Assembly: GCA_049487715.1 (NCBI GenBank)
Contig: CP150556.1
Span: 372,001-436,000 of the forward strand
Reading direction: 5' to 3'
DNA length: 64,000 bases
Source: Pycnococcus provasolii
Lineage: Eukaryota; Chlorophyta; Pseudoscourfieldiophyceae; Pseudoscourfieldiales
Below, one piece after another: positions 38,324 to 47,622 of the stretch. Within the stretch, counting starts at the first letter, position 1. Each line of letters opens with the position of its first letter. Both the position numbers and the translations under genes were made by a program. The notes under the pieces were generated by a model that made no database searches, was not told the DNA's origin, and saw nothing but the letters and a program-made list of their open reading frames with translations.

Positions 38324-39526
38324 TTATTCACCATTGTCTTTCGGCGTAGCTGGCGCCTCACAGTGCTCGTACATTTCATCCACCGCCTTCTTCAGAGCTT
38401 CCTTATCTTCGCAAGTCACCGGAGGGCACATCGACAGCTTAGGGTTGTACTGACGTTCAATGAAGCAAGTATCGAAGTGTTCTTCCATTGCGTGAAAGAT
38501 AATTTCGTTGAACGGTGGCAAATCATCGTGCGCGCAAAAGTCATGGTGTGCCTGAAAAATGTAGAAGTTCCTGATGCACTCCGGCGTTTTGTTGTTCTTG
38601 CAGTTTTCGTCCTGAAGGTAGTTCACAGCTGCTTGTATCACCTCGGTCTTGTTGCAGTCAAGCGCAAATCCAAACTCTTTCGATATGCATCCGCACGGCT
38701 CGCTTCCGTGTCCGTGGTCGTGGTCGTGGTCGTGGTCGTGTCCACCACCACCACCCGATGGAATTTGAGCCACCGGTTCGATGTCCGTGCTCTTCGAGTC
38801 ATACAGATAGTGGCGGTTGCGCTCAAACTCGGTGGGCACGTGCTGGGCATAGATCACAACACCAGAGATGCCAGTCGTATCAAGCGTGAACTCCGAGTCG
38901 TCGGCCGAGCCAACCGTCATTTCGAAGCACGATCCACCTTGCTCAATCTTCGACGTCGAGCCTGGCTTGGTGACTGCGCAAGAGTTGCCCGTCATCATGC
39001 CCACCGCCTTCGCTTCGTGAGTCTTGATGGCCCCTTCGGTCGTGTCCGTCGTGGGAATGAATACCAGTCGCATCGCCGGGTCGGCGTACTTGCCGCCGAC
39101 CGCCTGCATTGACCACGTGTGCGAGGCGTCACCAGAGAAGTTGAACGTGCCAGCCCACTCGTAGGCGTCGTTGCCTGTACCGCACTCGACCGCCATGGGA
39201 TCAAACGGCTCGGACGCGGAGTTGCAAAGTACGTCCTCGCACTTGTCCTCGAACACGTGGAGTCCCACTTCAAGGCTCAAGGGCAACTGCTCCTCCTCGC
39301 AAATGTCATGCGACATGAGCACGGTTTGGAACGCCTTCTTGCAAAGTTCGTTGTTGGCACATCCCTTCTTCGTCTCATCATCATGTGATTCATGTCCGTG
39401 ATCATGGTCATCATGGTCCTCTCCAGCAAGAGCGCTTGCCATCTCTTTATCATGTCCGTCAGCAAGAGCGCCTACCGCCACCATCACCAACACCGAGAGC
39501 AATACGAAGACAATCTTAGCAAGCAT
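38324..39526 (-). CDS. Secreted His-rich, Cys-rich protein with inserted beta-rich domain (long paralogue)
   Basis: A 400-residue paralogue of the preceding gene, very similar at the signal peptide, the CKKAFQTVLMSHDIC segment and the C-terminal Cys domain. Between these it carries a domain of about 125 residues starting DAYEWAGTFNFSGDASHTW and including MRLVFIPTTDTTEGAI, GGSCFEMTVGSADDSEFTL, TTGISGVVIYAQHVPTEFERN and HYLYD, followed by Gly5 and an HD repeat. I recall similar EWAG/HVPTEFE domains with His-rich tails in predicted secreted proteins of marine algae, but cannot verify this. The role is probably metal-related. Either the insertion was gained here or it was lost in the short copy; the flanking breakpoints are at matching positions. 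Confidence 0.85.
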   Translation of the reverse strand: MLAKIVFVLLSVLVMVAVGALADGHDKEMASALAGEDHDDHDHGHESHDDETKKGCANNELCKKAFQTVLMSHDICEEEQLPLSLEVGLHVFEDKCEDVLCNSASEPFDPMAVECGTGNDAYEWAGTFNFSGDASHTWSMQAVGGKYADPAMRLVFIPTTDTTEGAIKTHEAKAVGMMTGNSCAVTKPGSTSKIEQGGSCFEMTVGSADDSEFTLDTTGISGVVIYAQHVPTEFERNRHYLYDSKSTDIEPVAQIPSGGGGGHDHDHDHDHGHGSEPCGCISKEFGFALDCNKTEVIQAAVNYLQDENCKNNKTPECIRNFYIFQAHHDFCAHDDLPPFNEIIFHAMEEHFDTCFIERQYNPKLSMCPPVTCEDKEALKKAVDEMYEHCEAPATPKDNGE

Positions 39527-39803
39527 ATTTCAAAGAGAGCGAAGTGAAGAATGATTCCAGTGTGTGGCGAATGCGCAGCATGGTGGCGGCGGCACCAAGC
39601 GCGCGGAGACAACGACGACCACACGTTTGTCGACCGACATATGATGACATCAACCCCCCGACCTAATTTCCCGACCAAAAAAGCATTACAAATCATGGAT
39701 CATGATGTGTAATTACTATCGTAACCGTATTTCTCGGATATTTTCTCCCCCTCCCCTCAACATCGCCTCAGAATCTCAGATGTCTCAGAGTGACATCAAA
39801 ATA

Positions 39804-42800
39804 TCATTGAATAATTCCTCTCCTCCAGCGGCTCATCGGAACGAACCAGTACGCCGTGCTGATATGCCAAAGCCATGCCTGTATTATTTAGTAGTGTTGT
39901 TAGGTTGTTAGTGATTGTTGTTCATCTGCCATGGATGGTTAGAGGTAGGCTTACCAGCCCCAGCATCTGTAGCCAAAGCACCGAGACATGCTGCAGCACA
40001 GTCGCGTTCTGATCCACACCAAGTGCTGCAAGAAACGTCGAGCCGTCCAAATCTGACAATGACTGCCATGTGCCTTGAAGTTCCACAGAAACTTCAAAAG
40101 GAACGGGGCTATCTTTCAGTTCGTTTAAACACATGGCGCAAAACGCGTGATTGAATGGGCTGAGGTTGCGCAAAGCCAGAACGGCTGGGGGCATTGATGT
40201 TGGGTTGATCAAAAATCCACCAAGCAGAACTTCGAACAGCACCACAATCGAAGCCAGTAGCGTCGCTGTTCCGGCGCTGGGAGAGATTGACGCCAAGAAC
40301 ATTGCCTGGATTCCCATTGCGACAGAATACAGAATTCCAATCGCAACAAAAATTCCAAATCTTGGCAAGCTTTGTGCGTCAACGCCACTGACGTTGAATC
40401 CTATTAACCCCATCAGCGGATAAAAGATGATGGAGTAGAGTCCAGCTGGGATTGCCCTGAGGAGGAGGCAGTCCGCGACTGCGCGAGCAGTCACGAGAGG
40501 CGCAGCGCTGTATTCCAGATATATCAGCGCCAGTACGTCACGGTGCTTCATTGCGAACACATGGTCGATCGCGCTCAGCGAAGCAAATCCCCACAAACAA
40601 AGAAAGAAGAAAAATCCTCCCATTCTGTTTATGACGCCGGGCAAAGTGTTTGGTACGTTGCGATAGAGTAACCCTAGCAGTAGGCCTAATACGATTCCAA
40701 AAGCGAGGTGGCTGAGCAGCGCAGCAGGTCGTCGAAGCACACCCCTCATTTCACGCAGAAGAAGGGTTCGAACCGAATTATGGAACGGGCGATACTGCTC
40801 CATCCAGTTCAGGGCACGACGCGACGACGTTTGCGCAACTCGGTCAGGATATGATGATGCCATGCCGTCATCCTCTTCTGCTTGTTTCACCACAGCGGCC
40901 TCAATCTGCGCACTCGTCAACTCCACAAGATAATCCGCGGTTGTCACAACAGAGTACTTGTCAAATCTCCTTGACTGCGCCGGACTGGTCGCCATCTTAA
41001 CGGCGTCGCATAGCAACTCTGCCGACTCAGGGTCACCTTTCCACGCGAGTTTACCCTGCAAAATAATCCACACATCGCCGAATTGCCGAAAAAGGCGATC
41101 AGAGGGTTGGTGCACGGACAGGGCAACAATGCGATCCTCCTCCTTGGCATACCTGCTGAGCATGGTGACGATGTCCATCGCGGATGACGCATCAAGCCCT
41201 GAAGTTGGCTCATCCGCCAGAAGCACCAGCGGCGCGCCAACGATCGCACACGCGAGAGCGACGCGACGACGCTCCCCTCCACTTACGCCGCCGTCATCGC
41301 CCTCCCCGCTTCCCACGGGACGATCCCATAAGTGCTCGAGTAGGTGGACGTCACTGAGCGATTTTTGCACACGCTGCGCACGTGCCACCAGGGATAGAAG
41401 AGGCGACTGTAACGACGAATGCATGGCAACATTCTCTCGGGCCGTGAGCCGCTCGAATAGCACCTCGCTCCCCTGATCCATGAAGCTTGTTGCAAACGTC
41501 AGCGAACGGGATGTCCAGGAAGTTGTCGGATTTTCTACAACGGGATCGTTGTTGTCGGTATCGTCGGCAGTGCCAAGCACGACCTCATTGTCCGCCTTCA
41601 CACATCCCGTGATGGCGACGGATGGGGGCATCGGAGCTCGCGCGATGGCTCGAAGGAGCATTGATTTGCCTGCGCCACTCTGACCCATGATGGCGGTCAT
41701 CCGTCCAGCACGCAATTCGCAGCTTGCGGCTACAAGAACACGATGGCGGCGTGACTGTCGTAGTTGTGGCGTCGTCTTCTCTGGGTGAATAGCATGATCC
41801 CCATCACCGTCTTCGGCGGTGTCGTTGCGAAGCACGAAGGCTGACTCTTCACAGGAAGGGTCAGCGGGAGCTTCAGGATCGGCAGCAATTACCATCGTTG
41901 TTGGCGTATCGCTGCTATTGCTGTCATCGCGAAGGCAGTGGTCACGTATCATTGGTACACGTTCCAGCATGCGAGACGCGACATCTCCCAGCGCTGTTAC
42001 CTGAATGTTCATTGTAAGTTTGCCCAGTCGCGCAGCGTCTGCTTCTTCTTTCTTCGAAGCAGCAGCTGCTGCACGTCTTGTGAAGAAATGCGAGATGAGC
42101 GCACGAAATGCAGTAAGAATGAGGGCAAGCACCGCGCTAGCCGCGATTGCCGCCACGGCGGCACTTGGTGTGTATGCCGGCGCAAAAGCCTGGGGGACGG
42201 GCACATCCCCTCCTGCAGTTCCAAATAATCCGCCCGTCGACTGAGCGAGCGACGCCTGCACTGCCGCAGCCTTGTCTTCGGTATTTGGATTCTGGAAGCG
42301 GTCCCACGTTGCCAACGCACTGAGCGACGGTTCGTGTCCTGTCGGTCGTCCTGCGGTGGCATTGGCAGGGAAGGGACCATCAGGCAGGTAGGTGGGCGAG
42401 CACCGGGTAATCGAATCAAGGATGTCGTTGAGAGAGAAATCCTTCGCCGCGAGGCCAGGCAACACAGCCAGCACGCACGCCGCAGTCATTGAGTTCATTG
42501 GGTTCGGTGGGGAAAAATCAAAGCCTGGTGTGTACGGGCTCAGGCCTGCCTCTGTTTTGTTTTAGTGTGTTAGGTTATTAGTGATTGTTGTTTATCCGCC
42601 ACGAATGATTAGAGGTAGGCTTACCTGCAAATGGCACGTAAAGATCATCCAAGCACTTTTTGCATGCGAGCTGCAGCTGCGACCCTGGGGGATATGTGAC
42701 ACCTTCCGTGACGTTCGGGATCACACCCACACTGCACGACGCCTGCGGATTGAAGCGCGCCCATGACGCGGTGGACGTCACCTGCGTGTTGTTCAACGGG

Positions 42801-42835
42801 CAGCGGTATCCAGCGGCTGGCGGAGGAGACGCCAT
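39804..42835 (-). CDS. ABCG-family half transporter, three exons
   Basis: Membrane exporter of the ABCG (White/WBC) half-transporter type, nucleotide-binding domain first. Exon 1 (42835-42625) encodes a Cys-containing extracytosolic N-terminus. Exon 2 (42551-39955) holds an N-terminal membrane helix (VAAIAASAVLALILTAF), Walker A GQSGAGKS (about residue 357), signature VSGGERRRV (about 490), Walker B LVLLADEPTSGLD (about 509), the switch His in SVHQPS, and the six-helix ABC2 membrane domain. Exon 3 (39878-39804) supplies the conserved short C-terminal tail (AWLWHISTAYWF...) and stop. The three exons give exactly 961 codons. Both junctions are GT-AG and frame-consistent, and the two introns are nearly identical to each other. 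A related N-terminal layout occurs in plant-type ABCG proteins. The substrate cannot be predicted. Confidence 0.88.
39879..39954 (-). other. Introner-like intron, copy 2 (ABCG intron 2)
   Basis: A 76-bp GT-AG intron, phase 0. It begins GTAAGCCTACCTCTAA, contains CAACAATCACTAA and a CTAAC branch-like word, and ends TAATACAG. It aligns almost base for base with the other intron of the same gene. Confidence 0.85.
42552..42624 (-). other. Introner-like intron, copy 1 (ABCG intron 1)
   Basis: A 73-bp GT-AG intron, phase 1. It shares GTAAGCCTACCTCTAA, the internal CAACAATCACTAA and the AACCTAAC region with intron 2; the surrounding exons are unrelated. Confidence 0.85.
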
Positions 42836-42949
42836 GGAAAATCTGGCGAGTGTGATTTTTGTACGGCGAAAACTTGGCGAAAAGTAGGACTAGGATTTTT
42901 CTCATTTGATGCAGATTTATGTGAAAAAAGTCAAAAAAGCCCCATCCTG

Positions 42950-43030
42950 GATTTTTGGGTAAACCTGGATAAAACTGTATTTTTGGGTAAACCTGGATAG
43001 TACGGAATTGCTGTATTTTTGGGTAAACCG
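42950..43030 (+). repeat. Tandem TTTTTGGGTAAACCTGGAT repeat
   Basis: The unit TTTTTGGGTAAACC(TGGATA) occurs three times between about 42950 and 43030 with spacers of 14-27 bp, in the short interval between the ABCG 5' end and the siroheme methyltransferase 3' end. Confidence 0.75.
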
Positions 43031-43091
43031 GTTTGGGTTTGCGGAGATTGTCCGATATCCAAATCCTTGCGTTCCAGGAAGAGACTGTAGA

Positions 43092-44009
43092 TTACGTGTC
43101 GTCGTCGCTCTTAGCAGCCTCGCCAACGACAACAAGCAGCGGACTCAGGTCAGAGTCATTTTTCTGCGATTCATCTTTACGATCGGTGAGCGCTTCACGC
43201 ATGCGCCCGTCCGCCGCCTCCGCGAGCGTGCCGACCCACCGCGCCTCGTCTGGGGAACTCGCACGCCGTACGCCCATGCACGGCGTACTGTCGCCGCGCT
43301 CAGCGCACAGGCGTCGCGCCAACGACTCCAGCTTGCGCGCGCCCATGTAGATCGCGATGGTATTTGCACCGCGCGACACGGACGTCCAGTCGACGTCCGC
43401 GTGGGCGGATACCACGGACAGGCTTGCGACTTGCCGTCGGGCGCGAGGCGCGGTCAGCGGAACGCCGAGCGATGCGGCGGCTGCGGATGCCGACGTCACG
43501 CCCGCGATGACGCGCCAGCTAAGGCTGTTCGCCTTGCACGCCTCGATTTCGTCTTGCAGACGTCCAAACGTGCTCGGATCCCCGCCCTTTAGCCTGACAA
43601 CGCGTTCACCGTCGAGCGCGCGCCTGACAATCTCCTCGCAGATGGCAGACTGCGCCGTCGCCCCCGTTGCGCCGTCCCGCGCGCCTCTCTTACCCACGTA
43701 CACTTTCTGTGCATCTTTTGCGGCGTGTTCGTCCATGACCGCCTGACATCCGAGGTCGTCGTATAGGATGGCGTCAGCACTTGCGAGAGCCGCGGCGGTC
43801 GCGATTGTGCACAGCGCCGGGTCGCCAGGACCCGCGCCCGCGAATGTGACTCCTGCGAATTCAACTCCTGATGGTGCTGCTGATGCACAAGTGGGGAGGG
43901 AGGGACGCCTCCGGGATTGAAAAGAGACACGCAGCGCATGAAGACGTTGTGGGAAAGAACACCTTACAGGTAAGCGCCACACAGAGAGAGAGAGAACAGG
44001 CGGCGGCAT
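43092..44009 (-). CDS. Uroporphyrinogen-III C-methyltransferase (siroheme branch), probably plastid-targeted
   Basis: SAM-dependent tetrapyrrole methyltransferase that converts uroporphyrinogen III to precorrin-2, the first step of siroheme synthesis (siroheme serves sulfite and nitrite reductases). The 305-residue product from the ATG at 44009 starts with a Ser/Arg-rich, acid-poor leader of about 45 residues, consistent with a plastid or mitochondrial transit peptide. The SUMT core shows TFAGAGPGDPALCTI, ILYDDLG, VYVGKRG, RVVRLKGGDPSTFGR, VIAGVTSASAAAASLGVPLT and NTIAIYMGA. The C-terminus is Asp/Ser-rich. No CysG-type oxidase domain is fused. The open frame continues upstream to 44150 through non-coding-looking sequence. 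It is divergent from the SUI1 gene. Confidence 0.9.
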   Translation of the reverse strand: MPPPVLSLSVWRLPVRCSFPQRLHALRVSFQSRRRPSLPTCASAAPSGVEFAGVTFAGAGPGDPALCTIATAAALASADAILYDDLGCQAVMDEHAAKDAQKVYVGKRGARDGATGATAQSAICEEIVRRALDGERVVRLKGGDPSTFGRLQDEIEACKANSLSWRVIAGVTSASAAAASLGVPLTAPRARRQVASLSVVSAHADVDWTSVSRGANTIAIYMGARKLESLARRLCAERGDSTPCMGVRRASSPDEARWVGTLAEAADGRMREALTDRKDESQKNDSDLSPLLVVVGEAAKSDDDT

Positions 44010-44230
44010 GGCATATGCGCCTATGACGGGGAAAATGGACAGATATGGATAATAGCCCGAAACGATCCCCCCCCAAAATCTAAGAACAAACCCCCAAACC
44101 CAACCCCCAATCATGATATTTATTCCGAGCCCTGGAAATGGGGGTTTCAAAGGCCCGTTTTCCCTCCTCTCCCGTTTTCAGACGTATCTTAGGTGTTTTT
44201 GCTTCATGGCGAAACCAAGTAAGTAAGTAA
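44010..44230. promoter_or_regulatory. Bidirectional promoter region siroheme enzyme / SUI1-UIM gene
   Basis: The 221 bp between divergent starts include a (CCCCAAACCCAACCCCC)-like C/A tract at about 44091-44109 and a GTAAGTAAGTAAATG run that directly precedes the SUI1 start codon. Confidence 0.45.
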
Positions 44231-45686
44231 ATGTCCGCTGTCGTCGCAGGTGTCTCGGTGAACGCCACGAAAGCTGGCGCACTACCCGTCAGCCTCGAGC
44301 TGCGCAAAGGACACGCAGTCACGCTCGTCGCGAACGTCGTCGGGGATGCGCGCGCGTTATTAAATTACCTGCAAGAGAACATCGGATGCGGAGGAACCGT
44401 CGCAAACGAAGGCAACGTCATCGAACTGCAGGGAAGACACGAGGAACCTGTCAAAAAACTTCTGCTTGATGCGCACGTTGCCAAGGGAGTTGCTGGCACA
44501 GGCAAAAAGGCGCTCGCGAAGAAAAAGCTGCAAGAGCAGCAGCAGAAAAAGGTGCAGCAGCAAAACGAGCCGTCGGAAAAGAAAGAGCGTCTTAAGCCGA
44601 GAAGGGAAAAGAGACCTGCAGCGCAGGCGTGCCTCATCGTCGACAATGCCACGCCTTCTCTAAGAACGCCGCCGCCGAAGCGAAAACGCACGCACAAGGA
44701 ACGGTACGATGCTTTCGTCAACATGATGACCGAACGTTGGCCGTACTGGTCTCGTGAGCCATCGGAATTGCCGGCAATCTACGGCATGATCACGGACGAC
44801 GAGGGGGCGACGGCGACGGCAACACTTGGTGCAGCAATCCTTGAGGCAAAACCTGGCGAAGTGCTCAGCGCAGGAGGGGAGGAGGCGCTCGAAGACCCCT
44901 TGAGCACATTCTCCGTGACTGACGGCGCGAATCGAAGAGAACGGTTGGCTGCGGCAAAGGCAAAAGCAATCGCGCCAAAGCCAGCACAACCTGTTCAACC
45001 TGTGGCCACACCCATTGCATGGACAGCCAAGGCGCCTGCCGCCTCAACAAGCAGCGGCAGCTACGCGTTTGCGGCCGCACCATCGGCATCGGCATCGCAC
45101 GATGTGTACGACAATGCCCCACAACGATCACGAAACCGTCTCGGTCAAATGTTCGATCCGCGCCGCGCGGCCGTGCGCTCGCAAATCCATCGATCTGCAA
45201 GAGGTGGCGATCGGCGTGGTGGTGGTGGTGGTGGTGGTGGTGGTGGTGGCCGCGTGTTTGTAAAGCAGCGGCACAGAGGTGGTTCGGCTGGTCGGGCGGC
45301 ACGTTGGGGGGGAGACGACGACGACGATGGCGGAAGTGACGACGATGGACCATCGATGATAGGTTCCGCTGTGGATTGGTTTCATCGCGATGGCGACGAA
45401 GACGAGGAACATCGAGAGGAGGAGCATGAGAAGCACACGCTTGACTCATGGTTCACGGCGCGAGCGCCATTGCCAGATCGTCGTCGTATCGAGGAACAAC
45501 CCATACATGCATTCGCAGCTTCGAGCATTCACTCGTACGAACCAGCTGCACGTCACAACAACGCGGATGGTGAGCGGCAGCGAGTCTTACCTCATCTCTT
45601 TCAACCGGCTGAACTGAGCGAGGAGGAGGCGCTGGCAATGGCGCTTGCTATGTCGGCAAGAGAGGACGAAAGGCATTCGTCCGATT

Positions 45687-45717
<31 letters not shown>

Positions 45718-46042
45718 TGACTACTACGGCGATGACGACGGTACGCTGCGACAGCAGGAGCACGCATCGGCGTTACCTCAGGACGATGAGGAGTCACAGC
45801 AGCTCGCCGCAGCTCTTGAGGCGAGTCGCCTGGACACGTCCGCCGCCGCCCCGCGCGTACCTGAGGAGGAGGAGGAGCAGCTCGCGGCGGCTCTTGAGGC
45901 GAGCCTTCGCGATGCGCCCGCGCCCGTCGTCGCGACTTGGTCTTGTCCCGCGTGCACGTTAGAGAATGCATTGAACGTTGACTGCTGCGATTTGTGCGGC
46001 GGTCCATCTCCAAGAATCGTACAGCTAGCTTCGGAGACATGA
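44231..46042 (+). CDS. SUI1/eIF1-fold protein with three ubiquitin-interacting motifs and a RanBP2/NZF zinc finger
   Basis: A 603-residue protein with an unusual architecture. Residues about 18-85 match the SUI1 (eIF1) fold: VSLELRKGHAVTLVANV, DARALLNYLQENIGCGGTV and VIELQGRHEEPVKKLL. A basic Gln/Lys coiled segment and a disordered region with Gly11 and Asp runs follow. Three UIM-type helices then occur: SEEEALAMALAMSARED (about 462), DEESQQLAAALEASRLD (about 518) and EEEEQLAAALEASLRD (about 544). The C-terminus is a RanBP2/NZF finger, WSCPACTLEN...CCDLCGG (about 569-590). SUI1 binds the ribosomal P-site region in initiation factors; UIM and NZF bind ubiquitin. A ubiquitin-reading ribosome or translation factor is therefore inferred, not shown. 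The start is the first ATG. Confidence 0.85.
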
Positions 46043-46447
46043 AAGGTGCAAATTCATATGTATGTAACACCAAAACTACAGTACTGTACATACTTAAGGT
46101 TACGATAGAGTAAACGCAGATCCTATCTCCACCTAGGAGCTCCGCGTGTGACGTCGTGACGTGCCACCAAGAGCGACTTGCAAGAGCTCTGAAGAGTTCT
46201 GAAGAGTTCTGAATGGAATATTCGGGGTTTGGGAATGAATGCCTTCGTCCAGGTCCTTCGTCCCTATGCAAACCGGTATCCCCCCCGGGCAGTCCCCCGG
46301 GCCCGGGTCCCCCCCGGAGGTTCTTCAGAAGGGGAAGGTCTTTTGTCGCGTCGGTCCCCCCCCCCCCCCTCTCTTCGTCGCCGCCGCCACTTGGAACAAC
46401 CCCCCTTTGGCAAGGCAGCACTTTTGCTCCAAGCAGCTCTGCTCGAC
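46043..46447. promoter_or_regulatory. Intergenic region upstream of fibrillarin
   Basis: This 405-bp stretch holds the SUI1-gene 3' end and the fibrillarin promoter. It contains the repeated word GAAGAGTTCTGAA (46192-46211), long C runs (46280-46310, 46357-46368) and no coding signal. A plus-strand frame that crosses it is only out-of-phase reading of the fibrillarin Gly/Arg tract. Confidence 0.4.
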
Positions 46448-47490
46448 ATGAGGCCGCCAGCAGGACGTGGACGTGGTTCACCTGGTGGTGGACGTGGCTT
46501 TGGAGGTGGTCGTGGGGCTCTCCTGGTGGTGGACGTGGCTTTGGAGGTGGTCGTGGCTCACCCGGTGGACGTGGGGGATTTGGTGGTGGTCGTGGCTCAC
46601 CCGGTGGTGGACGTGGGGGATTTGGAGGTGGTCGTGGGGGACGTGATGGTGGACGTGGACGTGGTGGAGGTCGTGGGGGACGTGATGGTGGACGTGGACG
46701 TGGTGGAGGTCGTGGGGGACGTGATGGTGGACGTGGTGGAGGACGTGGTGGAATGCGTGGGGGAGCGAAGGTGGTGGTGGAGCCGCACCGTCACTCGGGG
46801 GTTTTCATTGCGCGAGGCAAGGAAGATGCGCTCGTCACGAAAAACATGGTGCCTGGAGATTCGGTGTACGGAGAAAAGCGCGTGAGCGTCGAGGCGCCCG
46901 CGCTCGAGGGGGCGGAGAACCAGGCGCCGGGAAAGACGGAATACCGTGTCTGGAATCCCTTCCGCTCCAAGCTCGCGGCAGCTGTGCTCGGCGGAATTGA
47001 CAACCTTCACATTGGACCGGGCATGAAGGTGCTGTACCTAGGCGCAGCCTCAGGAACGTCCGTCAGCCACGTAAGCGACATTGTCGGAAAGGACGGGTGC
47101 GTCTACGCCGTGGAGTTCAGCCATCGCTCTGGACGCGACCTCGTCAACATGGCGAAGAAGCGCACGAACGTCGTGCCTATCATCGAGGATGCGCGACACC
47201 CGCAGAAGTACCGCATGCTCGTGGGCATGGTGGACGTCATGTTCGCCGACGTGGCGCAGCCGGACCAGGCGCGCATCTTCGCGCTCAACGCGTCGTACTT
47301 CCTCAAGAATGGGGGAAAGTTCTTGATTTCCATCAAGGCAAACTGCATTGACAGCACCGTTCCGGCGGAGGCTGTTTTCGCACGGGAGGTGGCGAAACTC
47401 AAGGAGGAGAAGTTCAAGCCGCAGGAGCAGCTGACTTTGGAGCCCTACGAAAGGGACCACGCCGTCGTCGTCGGCACGTACCGCCCGTAG
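46448..47490 (+). CDS. FBL: Fibrillarin, box C/D snoRNP 2'-O-methyltransferase (frameshift in the GAR domain)
   Basis: Nucleolar rRNA 2'-O-methyltransferase of box C/D snoRNPs. The N-terminus from the ATG at 46448 ([15 protein letters not shown]) opens a Gly/Arg-rich GAR domain of about 110 residues. The methyltransferase core follows: [35 protein letters not shown], the SAM motif [58 protein letters not shown] and a C-terminal [17 protein letters not shown]. The reading frame shifts once between 46499 and 46519: the first 22 codons are in one frame and the rest in another, consistent with 2 extra or 1 missing base at the GTGGGGCTC run. Because fibrillarin is essential, a sequencing or assembly indel is more likely than a pseudogene. 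Confidence 0.88.
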
Positions 47491-47622
47491 GATAGGATAC
47501 GAAATGCAAAGTAAACTAACTTCTAGTAAACTTCTCTTTTTTGTGCCAAAACGAAAACAATGTCACAAGTCCTTATAAGTACTACTTAATAGTGCGTGTG
47601 TCCTGGCAAAACCTTAGCTCGC

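Noticed and set aside
46213-46510. Long upstream extension of the fibrillarin frame
   Set aside because: It reads the Gly/Arg DNA out of phase ([11 protein letters not shown]) and then C runs; the true start in the other frame is [10 protein letters not shown].
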